Positions 9,408-21,018 are shown, numbered from the stretch's first letter. The stretch is DNA of 64,000 bases from Echinarachnius parma (GCA_037951105.1 JBAMJV010008826.1:57501-121500); one strand, 5' to 3'. The notes: generated by a model not told the origin, from the sequence alone. Translations and numbers: made by a program.

Positions 9408-12400
9408 GTAACATTTAAATTAACACCTAGGCCTAAATTACTGGAGTCTGGATGTTCGCCTATGTCAACAAGCTAACACACAAATAATATCTTTATATGG
9501 CAGTGGAGTATCATTCAATAGTTCAACGTATGGCAGTTTCATTTCTATTCAACTAACTCCCCCACATAATGCGGAGTTTCAAAACTTTATACTAATAAGA
9601 TGGATGGGTCCGCAGAGTTATTTTTTCTTACATTTTGTGTGAGGCGGAATCATGGTGGTGGTGTGCATTGGGTAATTGATGGTGTTTGTTAGTGTTCTTG
9701 TGGTTGCTTAAAGATGGCAGGCCCTTAGCCAGGGGTGCGTTGGGTGCATCACAGGCGTACATCCGATTCTAAAGTAATATAAATAACACCTGTTTTAAAT
9801 GTTATTCACATGATTTGAAAGTTAATTATTCAATTGATCTACTCTCTGCAAAATAACAATTTTCGGACAAACTCATAACATTTCGGCAATTTTAAAGTAA
9901 ATATGAGTATCTTAATGGAATATAGTGCAGTACTGGTCAAACTCAATTCTAGTAACTAAAACTTGTACGTTTTCTGTTAAAGGTAAAGGCCAGTTTTGGA
10001 AACGCCCCCCTCTCAAAAAAAAGAAATGGAAGCTCTTATTACCAATAATGTGAAAGAATATATTGTACTAATATAGGATTATCCAAATTTGGCCAAGAAA
10101 CCGCCTATTAATTAATATATTTGCAAAATTATAAATTGATCTAGGGCCGGATAGATATCGCCAATGCGGAATCGCTCATACGCTACGTGTATTACGACCA
10201 CGAGGTGTACACGAGGTGTAGCGATTATACGGGCTTGTCCCTAGTTTGTCGATATCTCCCCCAGCGCTAGCGGCGCTGAGAGGTCTGAACAGGCGGTGGA
10301 TTTATGAATTTCACAGGCGGATATTGGATTTCTTCCGATATTTCTGTATTTAACGATGCTTAGGTTCGGATTTTACCACACAAGCCCTATTTCAATACAT
10401 ATTCAACAATATTGATCAATATAGATGTATTCGGCTACTTTCCCGAAACTGGTCTTGGGCTTTAAAACTAGTCGTTATAATTCAATGATGCTTGAATGGT
10501 AGATCAATGTATATGTCAATGTTACAGGGTTGTTTTCAAAGGTAGCTGTTGAAATAAAAGGGCGCCATCCAGGCACCTGAAAGTTCAATCATTTTATATT
10601 ACAAAAAGTGAATGTGATGTCTGGTTAAAATACTCATTCAACAGATAGATTATTAAGAAACATTGTAATAGCCATTTTGTATATTCTTAACAATATGTAG
10701 GATTTATTAACATTTTCTTAAATTATATTGAATGACTGGGCCCCAACAACCGTAGGCCTACGCGTCGGCGATATCTATTGCAAATAAGCGGTTTCCTGGC
10801 CAAAACTCTATAATCCTATATTAGTAAAAAATATATTCTTTCACATGGTTGGTAATAATACGAGCGTACATTTCATTGTTTGTGTGTGGGGCGTTTCCCC
10901 TATACTGTCATTTAGCTTTAACCATAATACGGATATATTGAATATGTGGTAGGTGAAAGACTTTTTTTTTTTAATGATGAAATGGTGAAATCCCGGCTTC
11001 GATTCAGGTTTATAGCTTTAAATATGTGCCTATATTGATATAGGCACATATAGGTACAATGACCGCCTTCAGATTCACTTCACAGCTGATCTCCATACAG
11101 CTCGCTGGCCTGCAACAGTTGTCCATGTTTTAAGGTCAATTTGCCTCCGCTTTAGGTTCCGCTTGACCGTGTCCTTGTATCGTAGCCGTGGTCTACCAAT
11201 CCCTCTTTCGCCAGCTGGTAATTGCGAGAACAGCAGTTGCTTGATATACCACACTCTTTTTTTCAAAGAAATCCTTAAGTTGGGCAAAACAGGTAAATTT
11301 CATACAACTTTTTTGCTTGTTTTCGCATCGGCGTTCCATGCTGCTAAAAAAAGTTATTTATAGCGGGGCGGAAATGTGCGCTCGTGCAACCTGGATCATG
11401 ACATCACAAGCAGACCGCAACACGGAGGAACGTGCATGGTTTGCATGCAGATCCTATGACTTGCTAGTAAAACAAACTCGTTTTTGCTTGTTGAGGGTTA
11501 ACTGAAAATTCCTAAGAAATGAATTATAGCAGCTTGCAGCAACACATCTGAGTGTAGATCGTCCATGATATAAACTTTAACAAATGTTTGCATATTGAAA
11601 AAAAATCGAAATAATAGCTCGGTCATAGAAGTACACGCTGAGTGCAATACTCACGTTGACAGAGGTCAACGTGAGTTTTGCACTCAGCGTGTACTTCTAT
11701 GACCGAGCTATACTGCGATTGCCTGCATTTGACGTCACAAGGATGACGTCATTTTTCTTCGCCCGGACTCAATTTTTTTTACGGGGATTACTAAAGTGAA
11801 TTTAAAAGTTGATTTTTTTTATTTTACTGGGTTTTCGACGCGGAAAATATGTTTGTATTAGTAATCTTCATGAAAATCTACCTTAGATACAGTAAAACAC
11901 AATAGTTAGGTAGTTTTCTGGTCAGCAAACCTTTAAAGCCGATTTTGTCCGATCTTTTACATCAACAGATTAGCAATGATACATGGTCGGTGCTAAAGGC
12001 GTACATTTCATTTCGTATTTTGTATAGGCCTACGTATATGGGACGTTTCCCATACTGCTATTTGGCTTAATAGGTCACCATGAGGAAATATTTGTCTTGT
12101 CAGCTGAAAACACGTGCCCTCTCATTAAAATGAGAACAAAAACCCACCCTCACCCCAACAACCATCCATCACTAAACAAACATCCTAGCTGCGTACATCG
12201 CTGGACGTTGTCGGTGGTGATGGTGATGGTGATGGTGGTGTGGTATAGTGATGGTGTATGTAGTGGCGTCGTTGGTGGTGCAGCTGGTAGTGTTCTTGTT
12301 TTGGTTGTTGAAGTTGGTGGTAGTGCATAACTAAGGGTGGTAGTGCTGTTGATGATGGTGGCAGTGGTGGTGGTGGGGGTGGTGGTGGTGGTGATGGTGG

Positions 12401-15400
12401 TGGTGGTGGTGGTAGGGCTGATGGGTGTTTCACAAAGAAATATTTTGTCATTATGACACATTTTTGTGATGGCATAATAGGGACATAATAATAGGGGCCA
12501 ATATTTGGCGAAATTTGGGCCAACATATGGCCAAAATATACGACTTTGGCCAAAGTATGGCAACATTTTAGCAATATTTTTGCAAAAATATCCTTATATT
12601 GACACCATAAAAATGTGACATTAGCAAATTTGTCATTATGAGTAATTATTTTTGTTTGTGAAACACCCCCCGGGTGATGAGACTAGTAGTGGAAAAAGAA
12701 TGTTTTGTTGTTATTGCTGCTGATGTTGTTTGCCGTTGTTTGCCGTTGTTGTTGATGATGTTGCTATGAGTGAGACTAGCATTAATTATAACTGTTCCTT
12801 TTATTTACTTTACTCTACATTGAACAGATACTTCTCTACCACGGAAATCACCTGGTTTGACGCAGAGATGGTCTGTCGCGGGTTTTCCGTTCCGTGTGGA
12901 GAAACCGATAACTCTGACGTCATCCTAGGTCACCTGACTTCCGTCCACTCACGAGAGGAAATGGATTTCTTGAGCGCCCTCTTCGACTCAGTAAGGTACA
13001 AGTCGGTGAGTATTGCTCTCTCTACTATAGGTTTTCCCGGTCAATTTCGCTATTTTCTCATGCAATTTCAAGCAGCATTCAATTTCGTCTAATCCACGCT
13101 TGGATCGACATATCGTCATTCAAAATCGTTTTTGGTCATTCATATTGAGTAACAGAGCGACCAATTTCACACTTGCGCCATTCTATTGTAAGAGATAGGC
13201 ACTGATTTTCGTCAATGGGCATTCAATTTCATCTCAAGCAGTCTCGGGTGTCATTTCGGTCATTCGAATTCGCGCATAGGCAAACAAGTTCATTACATTG
13301 GCATTCAAATTAAAAATGTGCAGTGGACATGTTATTTAACATCGTGGTACATGTATGATATAGAAAGCATGATGGAAATAAAAATACAAAATGGTGAACA
13401 AAAAGTATGATACAATAACGATCACATGACAAATAACATCATGTGATGAAATTACATTATGAACTCACATGATGATAAAGTTTAGACAAGATGATGAACG
13501 AATGAATATAAAAATAAGAAAATACAGATTACATAATTGAACATCAAACAGATCTAGACAAATGTGACCGAGGAATAACGAAAAGTGAAGATTCAATGTT
13601 GAAAAGTACATCTAAAAAATTAAAAATATAGCCTGATGAAATAATGGTTGAGACTATGTAAGATAAAAGGTGAATGTGCGTGTGTTTATGTGAGCGTAAC
13701 CAGTAACGAACCCATTGTTCAAGGGGGGGGGGGGTTATTTCTTCAGAAAAAAAATTCTGTCAGCGGGGGTGGTGGTAGTCGTAGAAGATTTCCGAAGTCG
13801 ACACCGCGAATTTACGACATTTTCAAGACCGAGACCAGGTCCGGTCCACAATTTTCGAGGTCGAGACCAAGACCCAGTGCTTGAGAAACCTGTGAGGGGG
13901 TTGTGTGTGTGTGTGTATGTGTGTGTGGGGGGGAGGGGGGGGGGGGGGGGGTAGTCGTAGGAAATTTACAAAGCCGAGGCCGGTAATTTTCGACATTTAT
14001 TTAGGCCGAGACCAGTGCTATGCGCACTCTTCGAATTTTTTGAATGACCAAAGCGACACCTCCACGGCAATTTGACGAAATTGAATGCACATAAAACGAA
14101 TTTGGGCGCGTAATGTGGGAAATAGGGCAAGTCCAAGCCTGTCCACTTTGTTCCAAACTGCGTTCCAAACGAGATAGGCGAGAAAGGTAGTGTTGAGTAT
14201 TGGTATTTCCCGAAGTGCCCACCGATATTTTGTTTTGTGAGATAATGAAAAACTGACTTTCAAATTCGAAAGAACATATAATTCTAATGACAGAATAAAC
14301 TTTATTTGATCAAAATCGGTTCAGAAACGGCTGAAATATCCATAAAATTAACAGTGAAAAATATATTTAATATATATTTATTCAAAATGTTCTTCACCGG
14401 CAATCACCGGGCGATATTTAGACTTTTAGGAAAAAAATTCAAAACATGCTCGAAGACTACTTTGAAAAAAATCAGAATAGGTTTTTAAAAAGTCGTTGAT
14501 GATATCTCTATTGAATCATTATTTTAACAAACATTAAATGCACAATTTTGTATGAAAAAAGGCTAAAACCAATGATTTGTTTAAATAGCACCCTCTTGAG
14601 TTGTAACGGCTCTTTTTGAATGATAACAGGGGTTTTACTTAGTCGTTTGTAATTGTGTATACTTTTCTACATGGTGAAGTTATAACTATTACTTTGTACA
14701 GTAATGGTGCCGGTTTTGGTTACTAAAGTTGAGTTTGACCAATACTCAACTATCCCTTTAATTCCCCGCATTAAAAATCACCTTTGAATGTAAAACACTA
14801 GTAAGTTGCCATTAATACCAATACAGATAATTATATTCACATAAATATGCGTTATATTTGTTTGAAAATATCATGGAGACATGATGTCTATGATGAGCGT
14901 GACGTACGGGACAGTATCTTGAACCTGCCCACATTATAGGGTCAATACAGACGAAGATGAAGGCGGATGATGCATACTAAACTGTGTCGTGTTTATCGTT
15001 ATATGGGCAATTCCACAAAAAAGTGGACATGAACTAAAAAAAACAATTGGCTCTATTTCAAATCCTATTGATTTTTTCTGGATTATTTTTCCATACAACA
15101 TGATCCTATGATTATATCTTTCAGTTCACATGATTTGTTTTATTCTCTGGTGTCTCCTTATAGGAGAAACGGAAACCATACATGAAACTCCACACATGGG
15201 ACTACCCTGTGCAAATTTCAGGAAAATCCTTATATTTTCCAAATTTTCTGGTATTTTTATTATTTAAGGCACCAAATTTGATGACTGATAATCAAACTAC
15301 CTTTTCAGATTAAAATTTCAGTCTTTTGAGTGCTCTAAAGTATATTTTTTAATTAATCAAATCCTCCGGACAAACTGTAATGTCCGTGACGCTCAAAAAT

Positions 15401-16762
15401 GTAATGTCCGTGACGCAACGTTTTGTTGTCTAGATCATATATACTTGGCCCGTTTTGCAAAATCCAACTTGGATTCAATTCATCATTGCCTTGTCTATAA
15501 TTGAATATCTAAATCACCTTTTTGAGGTCTCAGAACTCACAGATTTTTGCAAAGATGTATATGGATGCAAAAAGTCATGTCCAAAAATGTAATGTCCGTG
15601 ACGGCGCACATTTTGCAGAATTACTCAGTAAAGAATTGGATAAATGTTCTGAAACTGTTTTTGCATACTTAACCAGGCTATTGCTTTGTAATCAAAACAA
15701 AAGTTAGACATTAGGTAGAGGTATGAATTAGTAGTGGCATTGGAAAGTCATGAAAATACTGTCTGTTTGTAATGTCCGTGACGCTGGAGTTGCCCTTATC
15801 CTTTTGAACAAAATGAAAAAAAATTAGATGGATCTTCGACTGCGCGCAGTCGAAAATGATGCCTCCGCTATCACGCGATATTTATATCATGCCTAAATTA
15901 ACATGAACTGAATTAATTGTGCAAACTAAATTTTGATTGTAATCCATCAACCAGAACTTGAAATATCCAAATTACGAGTTATTTGTATACTTATGTAATG
16001 CGTCCCGTTACCTTGACCTTCGATCTCATGATCCCAAACTTGTATGGCTACACTGGCTTTCTAAGATACAGTCAGGTACCAAGTTTGATTGAAGTATGAC
16101 ATTCAGTGACATTGAACTTTGACCTCAAGACCCCTTAAATCTAATTAGAATATTGTTACCCCAATATGTTGACTCATACCAAGTTTGAAATTGATCCGTC
16201 TATCGGATCTTGAGATATCGCGAGACCGAAAACGGGACGGCCGGACGAAATTTATTACGGATATCCCGAAAGCATAAAGTCATAATGCCTCCGGCCACTT
16301 CGTTGGCGGAGGCATGTACTATTGAAAACTTTTGTCAACCTTTGTCAAATTTGGTTCATACTATAACTACATGCAAACTTTATCTATGAAAAGGTTTTAT
16401 TATATTGGTTGGCAGTCAGTGTAATCTCAAACAAATTATATTCTCATTGTGTAATATTAATACTGGTAATTATTTTGTATCTGGACACCCTTCTACATTT
16501 TGATCAGGTTTCGACTAATGCGTACTGGGTCTGGATCGGGCTGCACGACAAGGTGAGCGAGACCGAGTTCGTGTGGAGTGATGGGTCAGACGCGGACTAT
16601 ACCTACTGGGCGCCTGGGCAGCCAGAACCTGGGTCAGGTGGGGGAGCCGCGCAGGACTGCGTGCTCTTCAGACCGAACGATGAGTTTAAATGGCGCGATG
16701 GTAGTTGCAGCCATGCAATGCCTAGTGGCAGTGCCTTCATCTGCAAGCTGCCCAAGTGGTAG
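9259..16762 (+). CDS. Secreted C-type lectin, three exons (9259-9407, 12828-13005, 16508-16762)
   Basis: The spliced frame has 193 residues. Residues 1-29 form a signal peptide (hydrophobic LLLLVAVVIV core, likely cut after ALA), so the product is secreted. A single C-type lectin domain fills the rest: the long-form opening with C32, C35, C37 and C48 (SCPPLWTAFGDNCYR), the WFDAEMVC helix with C66, the WIGL core at 118-121, and C160, C176 and C188. By family rule the pairs are C37-C48, C66-C188 and C160-C176. The sugar/calcium site reads QPE (147-149) where EPN or QPD is usual, and WRD (171-173) in place of WND, so calcium and sugar binding may be altered. Splice phases agree (split AG|A codon, then phase 0). 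An in-frame ATG three codons upstream (9250) is an alternative start. Proteins of this type in echinoderms act in coelomic defence or skeleton formation; the role here is inferred only. Confidence 0.9.
9408..9980 (+). repeat. Lectin intron 1, part duplicated at the second locus
   Basis: 9408-9705 matches 32400-32705 closely (starting with the donor GTAACATTTAAATTAACACC), and 9895-9980 plus 10465-10745 match 33990-34350. This shows the duplication included at least 1.3 kb of intron 1. Confidence 0.85.
9981..10463. mobile_element. Non-coding inserted element in lectin intron 1
   Basis: Absent from the otherwise matching second locus (34055-34081), so it is an insertion in this copy. Its ends are inversely related: TTAAAGGTAAAGGCCAGTTT on the left and AAACTGGTCTTGGGCTTTAA on the right. 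It contains no open frame of interest. A partial inverted relative of its left half lies at 10746-10924. Confidence 0.75.
10746..10924 (-). repeat. Partial inverted copy of the 9981 element
   Basis: The reverse complement of this stretch (GGTTAAAGCTAAATGACAGT, then GGGGAAACGCCCC, CCAATAATG... and AAACCGC) follows 9981-10135. It is also absent from the second lectin locus. A further short relative is at 11994-12075 (GGGACGTTTCCCATACTGCT). Confidence 0.6.
11042..11247 (-). pseudogene. 5'-truncated LINE reverse-transcriptase tail
   Basis: On the - strand it codes QLPAGERGIGRPRLRYKD, then VKRNLKRRQIDLKTW and AVWRSAVK followed by a stop, the C-terminal signature common to many invertebrate LINE polymerases (GxRxxGRPxLRYKD...W...A.DR..WR). 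It is flanked by a 7-bp direct repeat TTGATAT (11035-11041 and 11241-11247), a target duplication confirmed by the empty site in the other family X copy. Only the very 3' end was inserted. Confidence 0.85.
11615..11710. repeat. 46-bp-arm hairpin inside family X copy 1
   Basis: Arms 11615-11660 and 11665-11710 are reverse complements with a single mismatch and a 4-base loop AGAG. The other copy of the element (around 30640-30690) carries only one arm, so the second arm was gained locally. Confidence 0.95.
12205..12415. repeat. GGT/GAT microsatellite
   Basis: Impure runs of GGTGAT and GGTGGT. They create long threonine- or proline-rich frames on the - strand (12150-12574) that have no protein support. 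Confidence 0.9.
12423..12671. mobile_element. Short inverted-repeat element (GGGTGTTTCACAAA ends)
   Basis: Begins GGGTGTTTCACAAA and ends TTTGTGAAACACCC; the interior is an AT-rich imperfect palindrome with TGTCATTATGACA and repeated GGCCAA motifs. About 249 bp, non-coding, MITE-like. It lies in lectin intron 1, about 160 bp before exon 2. Confidence 0.75.
12828..13005 (+). other. Lectin exon 2
   Basis: Acceptor TTGAACAG|A completes the split arginine codon; the exon codes YFSTTEITWFDAEMVC through RYKS and ends TCG|GTGAGT in phase 0. A frame that runs on upstream to 12730 has no signal peptide and is intronic. Confidence 0.9.
13006..13715 (+). other. Lectin intron 2, proximal part
   Basis: 13085-13320 contains loose repeats of GTCATTCAA and GGCATTCAA type; 13320-13640 is AT-rich with repeated CATGATGA/ATGTGATGA words. 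No gene or clear mobile element is visible. Confidence 0.5.
13715..14020. repeat. G-run with CTCGAAAAT-type repeat
   Basis: Two long G-runs (13723-13734, 13926-13951) flank short units of the type TTCGAGGTCGAGACC and TTTTCGACATTT. The same family, in the other orientation (GGTCTCGGCCTCGAAAAT), recurs at 19030-19310 and 35460-35570, each time beside a C- or G-run. Confidence 0.75.
14222..14760 (+). repeat. Family M element, left end missing
   Basis: Begins at TTTTGTGAGATAATGAAAAA, carries CGGTTCAGAAACGGCTGAAA and GTAACGGCTCTTTTTGAATG, and ends AATACTCAACTATCCCTTTA. It is non-coding and lies in lectin intron 2. Confidence 0.85.
15003..15797. mobile_element. Inverted-repeat element with repeated TGTAATGTCCGTGACG
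   Basis: Ends are GGGCAATTCCA on the left (15005) and TGGAGTTGCCC on the right, an 11-bp inverted pair with one mismatch. The 16-mer TGTAATGTCCGTGACG occurs four times inside (about 15378, 15400, 15587, 15768). One 61-codon frame (15522-15707) has no recognisable domain. It is likely a non-autonomous DNA transposon with sub-terminal binding-site-like repeats; this function is inferred. Confidence 0.65.
15858..16315. mobile_element. ATGCCTCCGC-ended small element
   Basis: Left end ATGCCTCCGCTATC, right end TTGGCGGAGGCAT; the interior has CGCGAGACCGAAAACGGGAC and a terminal hairpin (ATGCCTCCGGCCAC against GGCGGAGGCAT). Such elements with CGAAAACGGGACGGACGG runs are widespread in marine invertebrate genomes. 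Non-coding. Confidence 0.75.
16508..16762 (+). other. Lectin exon 3 with stop codon
   Basis: Acceptor TTGATCAG|GTTTCG in phase 0; codes VSTNAYWVWIGL to FICKLPKW and ends at TAG 16760-16762. The exon is clearly more GC-rich than the flanking introns. Confidence 0.92.
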
Positions 16763-18900
16763 AGGCAGAGGCGTATTACGGGGACATGGGGAATGGGACC
16801 GTGACATGCCCCTAATAATTTAATACAAAAAAAAAGAGAAACAAATCTCGTACAAATTAAAGCAATACACAGAATATGCCCCTCCCCGCCTAATAATATG
16901 CGTGCTCCCAATAAGTCCGACCGCGCTACGCCATATGAGTAGTCAGTAGACTAAAGAACCTTCTATTGTCTTTGACAGCGGCATGCTGACAACATGCAGA
17001 GACAATCCAGATTATGCAATCCCCATATAGTAATTATACAGGACCCACATGCATGGTTCACGTAAGCAATATGTTAATGCAGACATTAAAGGGATCTACT
17101 TACTAAAAGAAATGACAAAGGGTTTATAAATACATGTTAATGTATATGTCCAATATGTAATGAGTGAAAGTTTCATTATGAATTAATATCAAATAGTCAT
17201 TAAGAGAGGGACATTCAAGTGCTATTTACTAAAGCATTGGCAGGGATTTGGGAACAGTTGGAACAATCCTCACTACTTTTCAAATAAAACCAGAAATATG
17301 TCAATGACAAAACTGAAGTTTAACAAATCTGTTACATAATTACTTCCACTAGTTCGAGAAAAAACAGCCAGAGAAAGGCAAGAAAGAAGCACAAAGTTGC
17401 AAGTGTGTTATGTCGATTTTGATAAAGTTGAACCATGGACCCTATGGTTGAACCATGGTTGAACTAGCTTAGTTATATCTTTCTGTATAATGGAATGGAA
17501 CTAGATTGATGGCGCAGAAGTCGTATATGAATGGTATCATCATTAGGGACAAGGATCGGACTGATTGAGACGGTGTCAGTGAATTATTGGGGGTACCTAT
17601 GTGTGAATCATTGAAAGGGGAGAACATTCTGTAATCTATTTTCTCTTCTTCTACAATTGCTATATAATTGCTTTTGTTTAATTAATCCAATATTATGAAG
17701 TGCTGGTGCAAGTCTGATGGCCCATATGATCAGTCACACTGTCCAGACCGACATATCAGGGTCATTCGTGTGATGGCGGGCATGGTCTCGCTTTTGTCGT
17801 GATCTCATGTAAATCATATATAAAAAGACGATCCTCAATAAGCTTTTTATGCTAAGTATCCAATTTTTCTTTGTATATTATTTAATACAATGTCAATTTC
17901 TCAAAATGTAATGTCAATACATGTGTTACGTGTGTAACAAGATTGATTCCCGAACGGACAATAATTACATTAAATGTTCAAACTGTAAACTAATGTTGAT
18001 ATTGCATTAGAAGACAGCCGTCGGAGAGTAGGTAGATTTGGTCTGTTGTCGGTTTAGTGTCGGACTTGTGGGAAGCGTATGCAAATGGCATGGTCGAAAG
18101 AATCAACTTCCCCAAAGGTGAGAACCTGAACATGCAGTATAGTTAGACCGTGACTAAGCCCAACAGCACCCCGACAGCTACAATATATAAAACCGATTAT
18201 TTTACATCTGTCGGTAGTGGGTAGGGTCAGGTTGTTCGTCTCAATGCTACATTATAGCGTGGAATACTGAAGATTTTACGATTACCACAGAATTTAAAGT
18301 CGGTCAATCGGTGCCCGACAGTTCAATGGATCTATTGTAGGTCTTGTCATGATAAGTGGCCTTGCAAACCAAATAAAGTACATTATTATTACATCAAAAT
18401 ATCCCCTGTTGTAATTATTCCGGAATCCAGACTGAGTTTGTATAATAATAACTACAATAAATGTCAGAAAAGTACAATATCATGTTTATAACCCATCCAT
18501 GACCTGCTAGTGCTAATCCCAGCCCCGATTGAAGGGGCATTTTCAAATGGCGTCACTGTAGGCGGAAGTCGCATTTCTCTGTACAGATAACTGCAAACTG
18601 TCGACTGCAATGACGTCACACGCTTTTGTGTAATTCGAGACAGCGTTGAGCACATTTTCGGGGCGTTCATTGGTGGTTTAGGAGGTTTTTTTTCTAAGAA
18701 ACAATTTGGATTCTCAGAGATCAGTTTAAAAAGTCAGTCTAAAAGTCAAATATTGCTCACTTTTTGTTTCCGAGAGCACTTTATAATTATGACTACGTTG
18801 TCAACCGCCCAAAAGAGCGATTCAGGAACGCGTGTACAGAACAACCCAACCCGGTGGTCTCGCTTCATATTCAAAGGCATAACATGTACGCGATCATTCC
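16763..18900. other. Lectin 3' flank, no gene seen
   Basis: No recognisable coding or mobile sequence. The nearest AATAAA downstream of the stop is around 17285, about 520 bp away; no closer canonical poly(A) signal is visible. Confidence 0.45.
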
Positions 18901-18914
18901 AATAGTCATAGGCG

Positions 18915-19345
18915 TACCGGGGGGGGGGGGGGGGGGGGGTTGACCAAAAAATAACTGTTTTGGGGGGGTTTGAACCCCCACTCCCCCCACCCCCCCCCCC
19001 CCCCCCTCTTTACCACTTGTAGCTGGTCTCAAGACTACAATTTAGCGGTCTCGACAATCATGACCAATGGTCTCGGCCTCGAAAATGTTGAAGGATCCTC
19101 GTCTCAGTCAGCCTCGATAATTTTGAAGGGTCCTGGTCTTGACCTCAAAAATGTAGAAGGTTCTCGGTCTCGGCTTCGAAAATGTTATACAGACGCCCCC
19201 CACCCCCCGTTTACACAACTCTCAACCAATGGTCTTGGTGTCGGCCTTGACATTTTTGGACAGATCCTGGTTTCGGCCTCGAACATTTTGAAGGTTCTCG
19301 GTCTCGGCTTCCCCCGCACCCCCCCCCCCCCCCCCCCCTCATCTT
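18915..19345. repeat. G/C-run repeat with CTCGAAAATGTTGAAGG units
   Basis: G-run at 18919-18939, C-run at 18987-19009 and C-run at 19317-19339, enclosing about six copies of a 30-40 bp unit of the form GGTCTCGGCCTCGAAAATGT. Same family as 13715-14020 and 35455-35710. A frame across it (18970-19449) is low-complexity. Confidence 0.8.
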
Positions 19346-19659
19346 TGCATAGCCAGGTGGAATTGGTGATTACGTTTGTGTATCTATGTTTGTTCATGTT
19401 TGTTTGTTTTTTTATTTATGTGTGTGTTACTTTGTTTCTGTTTGTTTGATTATTTGTGTATTTGTTTGATTATCTTTGTGTTTTTTTTATGCTTGTTTGT
19501 TTGATCATTTGTTTGTTTGTTGTTCTTTTGACTGTTTTCTGTTTGCCTACTGTTCGGGTTCGGGTCTGTTACGTTGCACAATACATTTGCGCATCTTAAA
19601 ATTGTTGTTCCTACAATGATGCATCCCATTCCCATCTGTACAAAGTTTCTGCTCCAGAG

Positions 19660-19830
19660 CATCACTCTGTTAGATCGTCCACTATCACTACTACAATCAA
19701 CGCCACTACTACAACAACTACTACCACTATCCACCACTGCCACCATCACTCTATTAGATCGTCCACTATCACTACTACAATCAACGCCACTACTACAACA
19801 ACTACAACCACTATCCACCAACAACCAACA
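19660..19830. repeat. 80-bp tandem duplication in CTA/CAC-rich DNA
   Basis: TTAGATCGTCCACTATCACT and the following CTACAATCAACGCC occur twice, about 81 bp apart (19668 and 19753), within ACT/ACC-rich simple sequence that continues to about 19890. Serine/threonine-rich frames here are composition effects. Confidence 0.85.
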
Positions 19831-19999
19831 CCACCACCAAAACAATAAACAGCACCGATCACCATCATCATCGCCATCATGACCTCCATCCTCATCACCA
19901 CAGCAAATCATCATGTATGTCAACACCAACACCATCGCCACCAATCAACAGTATTCATTCACCTTTCATACCACCTATGCAGGCGCTCCGGAAGCAGTT

Positions 20000-20960
20000 T
20001 TGGATGGGGGGGGGGGGGTGGGGGGGGGGGGCAAAGGCCTAAGGGGGCTCACGATTTTGTTTGTGTAGGGGCTCATGCCCAACCACACTCATAGGGTTGC
20101 TAACTTTGAGCTAGAAGTGAGAGTGAGACATTGCGAGTGAGCGAAGCGACCAAACCCGAGGGAGCAAAGTGACTGAGCGGGGGGAGTGGAGTGTCCCCCC
20201 TCCCACGGTAGGGAGCTTTTGCATTTTTGGACTTGAAATTGTGCAATCTGGTGCATACCTAGATAGGAAATTCGGTCTTAAGATTAACTGTATCTGGGAA
20301 CGCGTGTTATGATTTGATCGACCAGAAATTTTGAATACATTTTCCACGAAGAAAACGAAATAATAATTAACACATTAATAAATATGCACCCCAACACACA
20401 CAAATATTGCATTTAGTGTCACAGTATACACAGTTCTAACATAAACCATATGCCACATTATGTATGATCCAACAACATAGCCTACAGCCAATAATGAGTC
20501 CCGAGGGAGTGAAGCGACCGAGGGCTGGGGCAGAGCCAGGGAGAGGGGGGAGGGTTTGTGAGGGGGTATCCCCCCTCCCACGGGGAAGATTTAGCATTTA
20601 TATACTTGAAATGGTGCACGTCACACAAGCAGCCAGAGCGATGCCAGCCTACACGAGAACTACGTGGCCCGGTACAGAAAAATGTACTCCCCCAGACCAT
20701 ACGCAAGTTACACAACAAACTGAGATAATCTGTTTGCGCGCGAAGCGCGCAGCGAAAAATTTAAATGGATGTATAAATTAGTTTTTGAACGTTAGAATTA
20801 AGAAGTCTTAGCTCATAGATTTTATTTTTTCTTTCCCAATCTTCCTTTTTTTTTTTTTTTTTTTCTTTTCTTTTTTTTTTTTTTTTTTTTTTGGGGGGGG
20901 GGGGGGGGGGCAAAAACGCGTTTCCCCCCCCCCCCCCCACTGGAGGGAGGGGCGGCCGCT
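20000..20960. repeat. Homopolymer tracts and GAGCGAAGCGACC-type repeats
   Basis: G-run at 20006-20030; then two related units, 20120-20230 and 20495-20600, each with GAG(C/T)GAAGCGACC, a G-rich part, CCCCCCTCCCACGG and a GCATTTxxxxACTTGAAAT end. A third relative is at 39870-39925. At 20838-20940 there is a T-run of over 50 bases, a G-run and a C-run. No gene. Confidence 0.75.
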
Positions 20961-21018
20961 TCCGGCGCCTATGCACCTATAGTCCAGTCAATCTAGCAAA
21001 TATTAGTGGGTAGCCTAT

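Larger units (their letters stand above)
10981..11936 (+). mobile_element. Family X TTAA element, copy 1, interrupted by a LINE tail
   Basis: Compared with the cleaner copy at 30417-31128 (opposite orientation), this copy shares ATGGTGAAATCCCGGCTT, the GTGTAGATCGTCCATGAT region and the GGGTTTTCGACGCGG region, ending at TTTAA 11936. It has gained a 206-bp LINE fragment (11042-11247) and a local hairpin duplication (11615-11710). No transposase is encoded. Confidence 0.8.

Noticed and set aside
12150-12574. Proline/threonine-rich frames on the - strand
   Set aside because: Product of the GGT/GAT microsatellite; no other evidence.
12730-13092. 120-codon frame as a stand-alone lectin-like gene
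   Set aside because: It is exon 2 read through both neighbouring introns; the exon is bounded by a good acceptor and donor that fit exons 1 and 3.
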